Below, in pieces: positions 42,291 to 50,620 of a DNA stretch of 64,000 nt; the first letter of the stretch is position 1; the number at the start of each line of letters is the position of its first letter. The DNA comes from Pelobates cultripes (Eukaryota; Chordata; Amphibia; Anura; Pelobatidae), in assembly GCA_933207985.1 (NCBI GenBank), contig OW240915.1, positions 109,948,329 to 110,012,328 on the forward strand, in the 5' to 3' direction. The translations under genes and the position numbers were made by a program. Under the pieces are notes generated by a model. The model was not told the origin of the DNA and made no database searches. It saw only the letters and a list, made by a program, of their open reading frames with translations.

Positions 42291-43205
42291 TGTAACGGGG
42301 TTTTGGGGGTGCCCCCTAGTGTCTTTGGGGTCCCCAAACCTAGTTAACTCACTATGCCTGACAGGCGGATCCTGAGCCTCCGCTATCTGGGAGCTGGGGT
42401 ACATGTCTGCGGCAGTGCCTCCACCCAGTGGAGCATCCGGGGTAGGGATGTGGGGTCCCACTGGGAACATACTTGGTGCAATGAGACTGACACAGTCTAA
42501 CTGGGACTAACTTTATATGGTAAGTAGCAATTGAACCAACATACATAGGAAAATACAATAGAGTAACACAGATAACAATGCAAATGTGGATTTCCCTCAC
42601 TCACCCACCAGCACACCTGCGCCCCACCCCCTTATCTTCGCCCTAGCGGCCGTTGGTGCACATAGGAGAGTTGGGGCCCTTATAAGTCCTGCTTCACAGG
42701 GTCACTGAAGCAGCCTCAGATGTGTAATGTCCGTCACGGGACCTCAGAGTCTTTACTGTGAGTGAGGAGACAGGTGCCCTGTGGCGATACAGGGAGAGGC
42801 TTGGCTTACCCTCACAACACGATTAACCAGTCAGTCAGCAGCAGTCTCCTCTCACTGGATTCGCCAGACGTCTGGACTCAGTGCTTGTCTTCTTTCCTTT
42901 CCTGCAGGTCCCTCTCTCAGCTGGTGTGATCTTGGGTGAAACAAGTTCTCTCAGCCAGGCCCTATCTCTGTGCTACAGTCTCTCACATGTCCTTTCTCTG
43001 GCTCAGCATGTGGTCTCTCTTAGAATCCTCCTCCCTCAGAGCTGTGCAGGAAGTCCTGACAGGCCCTGCGATGATGCCACACTCCTCTCTTGATTTCAGC
43101 AAGTCATGTGATCAAAGCTCAATGTTTTATTAACAGCATACTGAGTCCATGTGCCATCTACTGGGCATTTCAGATAATGCAGCCTGTGTAACTTCACGGG
43201 CTACA
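42291..43205 (-). repeat. 5' LTR of gypsy copy 1
   Basis: 915 bp, TG...CA, matching 35577-36491. Transcription should start within it and run leftwards. It ends at the target duplication TTGA (43206-43209). Confidence 0.95.
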
Positions 43206-43790
43206 TTGATATTAATTAATGTGTATATATATATATCATTCCAAGGTTTTTTTACAAACCTGTAATGTTTTACAAATGGGGGGTAGTGTTATACTCGTGA
43301 GGCATACACACAAATATGAGTGCTTTAGAACAGTTAAATGTATGAAGATGATATCATCAGTGAAAGTGAAGTTGTTGTGTGGAAAATGCATAAAAAGAAA
43401 AATATGATCATTAACTTGGGCCATGGTCTGTTACTGAGTGTCTACTAAAAAAGCAAAGATATACCTAATTTTTAACACCCTGGGTTATCTACTTGGCATA
43501 AGATGGGATTAATTATCATTCCTGGGCTGCCATATGGTCTCAAAGGCAACTTGGGCCCAGCAAATTAATCTGCCTAACTGAAATGGGCAAGCCCTATATT
43601 TGACTCTGTAACCTTTAGAATACTCATAAAACCTGTACATGGGGGGTACTGCTGTACTTGTGTGACATCCTTGAACACAAATATGGTGTTTTAAAACAGT
43701 GAAACGTATAATGATGATGATATAATCAGTAAAAGTGCTGTTTTTTCATGAAAAATGTAAAAAAAAAGCATATGAACTCTGTAGTTGACC
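43206..43790. repeat. Unclassified interspersed repeat, two tandem parts (block B)
   Basis: Related to 28791-29250. Within it an AATGGGGGGTAGTGTTATACTC region (about 43276) recurs as CATGGGGGGTACTGCTGTAC (about 43638) with about 362 bp period, so it is at least a partial dimer. No coding. Confidence 0.7.
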
Positions 43791-43796
43791 ACAGGT

Positions 43797-44480
43797 AACC
43801 CGACCGGTTACCTCCACTAATTCCCTTCCTTCAGCCAGTCAGGAACCATGTAACGGACAAATTGATTTCCCCCCCCAGTAACTGGACGACACACAGTTCT
43901 GGAGGTACAACAACATTTTATTGGCCACACACGGCTTTTAAGCATAACCCCATGTAAGGGGTGTAACACACAGCATACAATGTCCCCTCCTCCCCCTCCC
44001 CGGAAACCTAATGCGGGAAAGGGCTTTGTCCCTTTGTCTCCAAAAGCCTGCCAACCAAACACAGCATTTTGCACATCCAAAGACATGGGGGTCTTCATCC
44101 CATGATCCTCTGTACCTGGGTGACCAAGTGCGGGGGAAAGGGACCAGCCCGCGGAAAAAGAGCTGGTCTATTTGTCCCAGCAGGCACCGCAAAGAATGCC
44201 AAACTTGCCAGCGCCCCAGAAGCGCCCACACCAAATTTAGGGGCCCTCGCAGCGGTACCTTCCTCGACCAGACTCTGCTCGCAGGGTCTCTGTGTGAAAC
44301 CCAGCAAGGGAAGCATCTCCTTTCGGGACAAGAATGCTCCCCTTGTATGGCATTTGTTTGTACGAAATGACAGACACCCAGGGGATAATTTATTATTTAC
44401 TTCCTTATACATACATATAGAAGGTGGAGCTTTAAAATAAAAATTCTATGGATATTCTGCAAAATAAAATTGGTACAGAA
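43797..44480 (-). mobile_element. Truncated LTR element: 5' LTR and primer site
   Basis: On the minus strand an LTR-like segment ends CCGTTACA at 43849, followed at once by TGGTTCCTGACTGG (43848-43835), which resembles a glutamate-tRNA primer site (one gap and one mismatch from the sequence I recall). AATAAA lies at about 43918-43923 and a TTTTAAG box a little upstream. The internal region stops within about 50 bp. The far LTR limit is not defined. Identical copy at 62173-62856. Confidence 0.5.
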
Positions 44481-44740
44481 AATATTGCAATATGTCTTTA
44501 AAGCACTATATAAAAAAGAAATAAAAGAGTAGTTAAACTCACAAGCCTGGAGTCATACCCTCATATGACTCGAGTGGTATAGTCCTCTGGACCATTTGGG
44601 GGTTGTCCAGACCCTTCTTTCCAGCGTTCTTAGTGGATATCCCTATACTGACTCTCAAATATAGAAGTGCCAGATGCAAAAGGGTCCTTTAAAATAAATT
44701 TTATTTCTCCAAATGTAAAAACAAAATATAAAAATCAATA

Positions 44741-44862
44741 TATTGGTGCCAGGTATTTCTGGATAGACTAAATAGTCCAAAACAGTGTGTTAAAGTCCAA
44801 ATATTGGTGCCAGATATTTCTGGATAGACTTAATAGTCCAAAAAAGTGTTTTAAAGTCCAAA
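44741..44862. repeat. 61-bp tandem repeat, two units
   Basis: TATTGGTGCCAGGTATTTCT at 44741 recurs at 44802 as TATTGGTGCCAGATATTTCT, the units matching along most of 61 bp. It lies immediately downstream (minus sense) of the hammerhead-like core. Same at 63117-63238. Confidence 0.9.
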
Positions 44863-44894
44863 ACGCGTTTCGCCTTATTGAAAGGCTTCCTCAG
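44855..44894 (-). ncRNA. Hammerhead-ribozyme-like motif in PLE
   Basis: Minus strand in order: CCAA (possible helix I 5' strand), CTGAGGA (catalytic box), one extra A, GCCTT - TCAAT - AAGGC (helix II, 5 bp), GAA, the palindrome ACGCGT (helix III, which could pair between two molecules), T (an allowed cleavage-site base), then TTGG (helix I 3' strand, complementary to CCAA). Only the extra A before helix II departs from the consensus. Hammerheads are established in Penelope-like elements; activity of this one is untested. Confidence 0.6.
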
Positions 44895-45632
44895 TTGGCT
44901 GTTGTGTGTCTCATCTGCTGCTGCTGCTTTTAAATCGCCCGCTTGCTGGTTTCACTCATTACATTCGTCACTTCCGGGTTTCGTCCTGTTGGAACGCAAT
45001 GTGCGTTCCAGCGCTTATCGTCACTTCCTGGTTGCGTCTTATTGGAAAGCACGTGCGTTTCAGCGCTCGTTCTCTTTTGGTTTACGTGTATACTATTCTG
45101 AATAAGCATACCTTCAAGCTTTATTGTTATACAGTTAATCTGTTATGTACAATATATCTCTCTACTCAAGGATAATTTGTATAAACTATATTTAGACTTA
45201 GGGGGATATTAGTGCATATATATATATTTATGTCACTTTAGGATCCCCTTTTTTCATTTTTTATTACATGTATATATATTAAATTGATTACTGTTTCAAC
45301 CTAAGAGGTGTATATCTTTAGGTGTATATCCAAATAATCTTAAAGTGCAAGTGCAGTGATACATGCTATAAAAGTGCAATATAGTGATGTGTCACCCATA
45401 TAGAGGGAATCAAAATATTTAAAAAGATATACACACAATATAAATATACAACATATAAAGAAATATTAAACCACATAATACAATCCAAATTATATGATAC
45501 AATTAAAAATGACCCAAGCCTGAACATTAAAAAAATAGTATTAATTCATAAAATGACACAGTTCAAAATCGTTGTTTAACCCATATGGTGTCATGGTGTT
45601 AAAATTAAAAATTAATTTCATTTCCTCTTTTC

Positions 45633-45928
45633 CTATTTTTTTAATGTAGTCTCCTCCTTTACGAGCTTTATAGCACTAAAGAACATTCCTTCAGGGTTTT
45701 TGTTATGTGTAATTCTAAAGTGGTTAGAAACACTATGTGATTCCACACCATTTTTTATGTTTCTTATGTGTTCTGTCACCCTAGTTTTAAGGTTTCGAAT
45801 TGTGCGGTTTCGAAACCTTAATACTAGGGTGGCGGAACACATAAGAAACATAAAAAATGGTGTGGAATCGCACAGTGTATCTAACCACTTTAGAATTACA
45901 CATCAAAAAAACCCTGAAGGAATGTTTT
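45633..45928. pseudogene. PLE GIY-YIG endonuclease scraps on both strands
   Basis: Minus strand: NLKTRVTEHIRNIKNGVESH then SNHFRITHNKNPEGMFFSAI. Plus strand, mirrored: NLNTRVAEHIRNIKNGVESH and SNHFRITHQKNPEG. Both correspond to the part just after the GIY-YIG box in the fragment at 8490-9021 (LNTRIQEHIRNNKNG). The catalytic YIG itself is absent from both. They are remains only. Confidence 0.8.
45681..45928. repeat. Palindrome, arms about 119 bp, 9-base loop
   Basis: 45681-45799 is the inverse of 45809-45928, with scattered mismatches, so the two arms have aged separately. Each arm encodes the same PLE endonuclease piece. It is a small version of the inverted-arm structure at 7237-11803. Confidence 0.9.
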
Positions 45929-47204
45929 CTTTTTTTTTTTTTTTTTTTAAATTCTTTATTTTTGCAGTGCATTTGGAATAACATATGTGCACGGGGTACC
46001 CCAAAGGCAATCCGCATGCTTTGCAAACATCAAGAACAATGGAGTATACATTGGTACTTGCACAGTTTTTAGTTAGGAGATGAAGTCGTGTTTAACATAG
46101 ATTAGTAGCAGATAGTATCTGTTAATCATAGCTTATTTAGAAGCGTTCACTGTTAGACATGCATAACTTTGGGTACATAATGTTTGGCAACTATTCGAGG
46201 GTTCAAGACAGGCTAAACCAACTGCGAGGGGTTTATAGAACTGGTATAGGTTTGAGTGCTATGGGACGAATAGAACTATGGTGAGGTGGCATACTTTTGG
46301 TTAGGTTTGTATATGGCTAGAACTTTGGGATGCTATGCAATATACGCTTATTTAAGTAGGCCAATACCCCACTATGCTCCCTGTATTTTCCCTGTCTCAC
46401 AATGGGTCTGAGCTGCTTGCTCTTGGGTTTAAATTGCACTCTAGTCTGGAGCTGCAGTGGGATGACCACAGTAAAGGGGTGCTAAACCATTAAAACAGCA
46501 TATTAAGATATGGAGATAACGTGTTGCTTATTTCTGGGCTGTCTACTTGCTCACCCTAGGGGGCCCCCTTGGAGTGGTAGATAAAGGCATTATCAATCGA
46601 GAGTCAAGAAAAAGGAGAAGAGATATATCAGCTATCAGGACTGCTGGTATAATCACATGCAAAGAACAATAACTAAAAATAAAAAGTAAATAAAAAATAA
46701 AAATCAAATCAGCATTCTGAAGAAAAACATATTTGGTCAATAATAATTCCCAAAGAATTCCGCTTGTCAGCTCAGCTTAGCCTATGCCTGTGAGGGGCAG
46801 GTCACGGTCCAGTCTTTGGGAAAGATGTGGTCCCACAGCTCCCCGTTGTCTGTGCCCCTGGATCTCCGTTTGAGGTCGATGAATGTGCAGGAGTTGACGG
46901 GGTCTTTTGGGTGTACCTTGCTGCTGGCGTCGGGTCGCCCCCGGGGTGTTAGGTGCTTGGTATGAGTGTTCAGCGTGCGTCCAGGAGTGTGGGTACATGC
47001 TGCAGTGGTCAGAGACTTCAGATGCCGCTGGGCGGTGAGTTGGTCGGGTGTGTGTGGCTATTTTGTGCTGCCATATGTGGTTACTGTTGTTGGAGCCTAG
47101 GGAGCCGTTCCCCTCTCTCCCCCCTTCCGAACTCCCGCCTCTTCTCTGTCTGAGGGCCCTTCTGGGGACTCGGGTCGGGCAACCACTCAAGAGGCGTCGG
47201 CGGG
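45929..47204 (-). mobile_element. Poly(A)-tailed retroposon, L1/Tx1-like 3' end (block A)
   Basis: The plus strand begins with about 20 T (45929-45948), the poly(A) tail of a minus-strand retroposon; AATAAAGAATTT precedes the tail. The rest is mostly noncoding. The distal part (46777-47190) is GC-richer and open for 137 codons without recognisable domain; it may be the end of a LINE ORF or a chance frame. Right after 47204 gypsy internal sequence starts abruptly. An identical-looking copy is 53767-55033. Confidence 0.55.
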
Positions 47205-47876
47205 TTGTGTCAGCGGGGCATAACTGGGCTCTCCTATATTATCATAAACTAGGGCCCTAGGGGGTTGCCGCACTCTGGTGCTGTGTCTCAGTTCTCGCTG
47301 GGGGAGAGGATCTTGGGACATCAACTGTGGAACTTCGACTCCTGCCCTCGAAGTAGAGTTTTTAAGGGAAGTTCCAGGCACAAAACAGGGACTTTCTGGA
47401 TTCAACCTTGGAGAACTTTGTGACCCAGGAGAGGTTCCGGGACTTTGTGAAACCACAGGAGTTAAAGGAGGCAATTGTTGTGTTTCTTCAGCGGGTGATG
47501 ACCACCACTGATCCTCTGCACTGGGAGTTCCCGGGGTCTCCTCTGCCCCATTTCCAGGACTCTCTGCTGGGGTTTCCTCCAGTTCTTCACTACTCTCTTC
47601 CTCTTCATCAGTATACACAACTGGAAGCAGATGGTTTCTATGCCAAGCCTTTATTCGGCCCTCCGGGCCCCGAATGTTGTACACTGGCAGTCCTTCCAGT
47701 TTGGACACAACCTCAAACAGGGTATCTTTCCATCTGTCAGCCAGTTTGTGTTTTCCAGGCACACCTAGATTCCGGAGAAGAACTTTATCCCCTGCTTGAA
47801 TCTCCCGATATCTCACCTTAGCATCATATCTTCTTTTGTTCCGTTCTTCCATTTTTGCTGCAGCTTGGGTGGCCAA
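47187..47876 (-). pseudogene. Gypsy copy 2 integrase C-terminal part, out of frame
   Basis: Same GPY/F-like module and acidic tail as 36622-37365. The last four residues (ADAS) come from block A because the element is cut at 47205. The frame is disconnected from the main pol frame by the shared 49-bp loss near 47904. Confidence 0.85.
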
Positions 47877-50620
47877 CTCGTAGGCCCGACGAAGGTTTTG
47901 TTTGACACTCCCAACCGGACATCTATCGGCAATCGAGCTTCTCTTCCGAACATTAAGAAATAGGGTGAGAACCCTGTAGATTCATGCCTTGTACAGTTGT
48001 ATGCGTGGACCATGGTTTCCACATGTTTACTCCAAGACCGCTTCTCGATTTGCTTGAGAGTCCCTAGCATATCTAGGATGGTCCTATTGAAACGTTCTGG
48101 CTGTGCATCACCCTCCGGATGATAAGGTGTGGTTCTGGACTTCTGCACCTGCAACATGCCTAACAGCTCCTTTATCAACTTACTCTCAAAGTCTCTACCT
48201 TGATCAGAGTGTAGCCGATTGGGTAGTCCATAGTGAATAAAATACTTCTGCCAAAGGACTTTGGCTACAGTCACAGCCTTTTGGTCTTTAGTGGGGAAAG
48301 CTTGAGCATATCTGGTGAAGTGGTCCGTTACCACCAGCACATTTCCAATTCCCGCTGTATCGTCCTCAATGCAGAGATAGTCCATGCACACAAGATCCAT
48401 GGGTCCCGTACTTTTCAGATGACCCATAGGGGCAGCTCTCACAGGCAGGGTCTTCCTCTGGATGCACCTCCTGCATGTCTTTACATGTTGCTCGACATGT
48501 TCCCTCATGCGAGGCCAATAGAACCGATCTTGTACTAGGCCATAGGTCTTGTCCACCCCGAGATGCCCATGTTGATCGTGGAGAGCTCTCAGGACCATGC
48601 CACGGTATCGGTGCGGTAGTACCAATTGTTTTCTGTCAGGGTGATCATGATACTTCACGACCCTATAGAGTACTCCATCTTCGAGATGTAGTCGGCTCCA
48701 TTCTCTTCGGTATAATTCTCTTTGATTCACAGGTAGAGAAGTCAGCAATTTAGGATTCTTAGTCTTTATTGCTCTGATAACTATCCCAATATACCAGTCC
48801 TGCGCTTGAGCCTTCCTCTTGTCTTCTGTGGTTATACTGGACCACTGTTGAAGCATGACTGGAGCATGGAACACCTCAGGCACAGCTTCGGGAGAGTGGC
48901 TAATGGAGTCTATCCCTCTTAGCTCGGCAAATTCTTCTTGACTCTCGGCCACCACATACATCTGACAAAAGGCTCCTACCCCCGGCCCAGGGATCTCTTC
49001 CCACTCCTCTTCTTCTTGGTGAGGGGGGAGTCTAGGTCTGCGGGACAGGGCATCTGCGCTGACATTCTTGGGCCCAGGCTTGTACTTCAGGCTGAAACTG
49101 TAGTTTGACAAGGCAGCCAACCACCTATGTCCTGTAGCATCCAGCTTAGCTGTAGTCTGGATGTAGGTAAGTGGATTGTTGTCAGTCCTTACTTCGAATG
49201 TTGCCCCATACAAATAGTCATGCAGCTTATCCACGATGGCCCACTTGAGTGCCAGAAATTCCAATTTATGGACTGGATAGTTCTTCTCTGCACCTGTAAG
49301 ACTCCTACTTATGTAAGCCACCGGCCTCAATCCTGCTGGATAACTTTGGTGCAGTACACCCCCTAGGCCTTCCATACTGGCATCCACATGGAGGATATAT
49401 GGTTTCTCAGGGTCTGCATAGGCTAAGACAGGAGCTTCTGTAAGTCTCTTCTTCAGCGTCAGAAAGGCATCTTCACATCCTGAAGTCCATTTCTCTCCAA
49501 AGGGGTCTTTAGGATATGGTGCCTTAACACCCTTTACGTCAGAGATAATCTTCAGCAGGTCATGTAACTCTCGAGCAATCTTTGAGTAGTCTTTCACGAA
49601 CCTTCGGTAGTAACCACAGAATCCGAGAAAGGACCGCAACTCACCGATGTTATTTGGTCTTGGCCAATTCAGCACTGCTTCAATTTTAGCAGGATCTGTG
49701 GCTACTCCTTCAGCGGAGACTATGTGCCCCACATAAGTGACAGAGTTCTGGGCAAATCGGCATTTGTCCACTGATAGCTTCAGGCCTTCAGCTTGAAGTC
49801 GATCCAACACCTTTAGCAATCTTTGTTCATGCTCCTCTGGTGTCTTCCCGAAAACAATTAGGTCATCTAGATACACTAGACACTCTTTGGGATTCATATC
49901 CCCCACAGTTTTCTCCATCAGCCTCTGAAAAGTAGCAGGAGCTCCTGTGACTCCCTGTGGCATTCTGGTAAACTGGAAGAACCCCAAAGGGCAGATGAAA
50001 GCTGTCTTTTCCTGATCTTCCTTCTTCATGGGTACCTGATAATATCCAGACCTCAAGTCAAGCACACTGAACCACTGGCTGCCAGATAGGGCGTTCAGAA
50101 GATCTTCTATCCGGGGCAAAGTGTACTGGTCTGGCACAGTCCTCTTGTTCAGAGTACGGTAGTCCACACATAGCCGAACTGAACCATTCTTTTTTCTCAC
50201 TACCACAATAGGTGAGGCATAGGGGCTCCGGGACTCTGTGATGATGCCTGCTCCTTCCATCTGCTGGAGTATGTCCCGGACATCTTCCACATCTCGAGGG
50301 GGTATTCTTCTTGACCTTTCTCTGAAAGGAGTAGGATCAGCAAGTCTTATAGCATGGGTGGCACTCTTAGAACACCCCACGCCCATCTCTGCTCTGGAGA
50401 ACACTCCCTCTCGGGTGGCCAGTTTTGAACGAAGGCTGTCTTTCCACTGCTGTGGTAGGGGAGAATCTTCTAGATCAAAATCTAAATGTGCTTTCACATG
50501 ATCCGTCTGTTCTGCACTCACAGACATGATGGACGAAACTTGATCTAAAAGGTGTATTACACCAATCTTCTGATGACGATCAATCCGGATTTCCGTGGGG
50601 GTTAAATTCTGTACCATCAC
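47813..50620 (-). CDS. Gypsy copy 2 Pol: RT - RNase H - integrase
   Basis: 935 codons open, starting after the frameshift at a T run (50641-50646, one T more than copies 1 and 3). It contains the same RT (LDLRSGYYQ, YLDD), RNase H and integrase DDE motifs as copy 1, all catalytic residues visible. Replacements relative to copy 1 include KAHLDF for KAPLDF and KCRFAQ for KCQFAQ. With no Gag or protease in frame, the product could not be made as a normal polyprotein. Confidence 0.85.
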   Translation of the reverse strand: MMVQNLTPTEIRIDRHQKIGVIHLLDQVSSIMSVSAEQTDHVKAHLDFDLEDSPLPQQWKDSLRSKLATREGVFSRAEMGVGCSKSATHAIRLADPTPFRERSRRIPPRDVEDVRDILQQMEGAGIITESRSPYASPIVVVRKKNGSVRLCVDYRTLNKRTVPDQYTLPRIEDLLNALSGSQWFSVLDLRSGYYQVPMKKEDQEKTAFICPLGFFQFTRMPQGVTGAPATFQRLMEKTVGDMNPKECLVYLDDLIVFGKTPEEHEQRLLKVLDRLQAEGLKLSVDKCRFAQNSVTYVGHIVSAEGVATDPAKIEAVLNWPRPNNIGELRSFLGFCGYYRRFVKDYSKIARELHDLLKIISDVKGVKAPYPKDPFGEKWTSGCEDAFLTLKKRLTEAPVLAYADPEKPYILHVDASMEGLGGVLHQSYPAGLRPVAYISRSLTGAEKNYPVHKLEFLALKWAIVDKLHDYLYGATFEVRTDNNPLTYIQTTAKLDATGHRWLAALSNYSFSLKYKPGPKNVSADALSRRPRLPPHQEEEEWEEIPGPGVGAFCQMYVVAESQEEFAELRGIDSISHSPEAVPEVFHAPVMLQQWSSITTEDKRKAQAQDWYIGIVIRAIKTKNPKLLTSLPVNQRELYRREWSRLHLEDGVLYRVVKYHDHPDRKQLVLPHRYRGMVLRALHDQHGHLGVDKTYGLVQDRFYWPRMREHVEQHVKTCRRCIQRKTLPVRAAPMGHLKSTGPMDLVCMDYLCIEDDTAGIGNVLVVTDHFTRYAQAFPTKDQKAVTVAKVLWQKYFIHYGLPNRLHSDQGRDFESKLIKELLGMLQVQKSRTTPYHPEGDAQPERFNRTILDMLGTLKQIEKRSWSKHVETMVHAYNCTRHESTGFSPYFLMFGREARLPIDVRLGVSNKTFVGPTSWPPKLQQKWKNGTKEDMMLR

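Larger units (their letters stand above)
35577..43205 (-). mobile_element. PNMA-type Ty3/gypsy retrotransposon, copy 1 (both LTRs)
   Basis: Minus-strand element of 7629 bp: 5' LTR 42291-43205, primer site, gag-pro-pol, polypurine tract and 3' LTR 35577-36491. Target duplication TTGA. The domain order protease - RT - RNase H - integrase is that of Ty3/gypsy (Metaviridae). The Gag is of the type from which the vertebrate PNMA genes are thought to derive. The two LTRs differ at only about one position that I could see, so the insertion is young. A 49-bp deletion breaks the integrase frame. It is the source of the tandem unit described at 47205. Confidence 0.95.
44500..45928 (-). mobile_element. 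Penelope-like element 3' fragment (block B)
   Basis: On the minus strand the order is endonuclease fragment (45800-45633), about 0.74 kb of AT-rich 3' UTR, hammerhead-like motif (44894-44855), then a 61-bp tandem repeat. This matches the order and spacing of the PLE at 7237-11803. At its 5' side the endonuclease fragment turns back on itself in a perfect-looking palindrome (45681-45928). Block A's poly(T) follows directly. A second copy runs from 62876 to the window end. Confidence 0.7.

Noticed and set aside
44011..44440. Overlapping frames of about 100 to 120 codons on both strands in block B
   Set aside because: No domain or family resemblance; they fall in an LTR-like GC-rich part and overlap one another in several frames.
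46777..47190. 137-codon frame as a real gene in block A
   Set aside because: Low-complexity Arg/Gly/Pro-rich text, no domain; kept only as a note under the retroposon.
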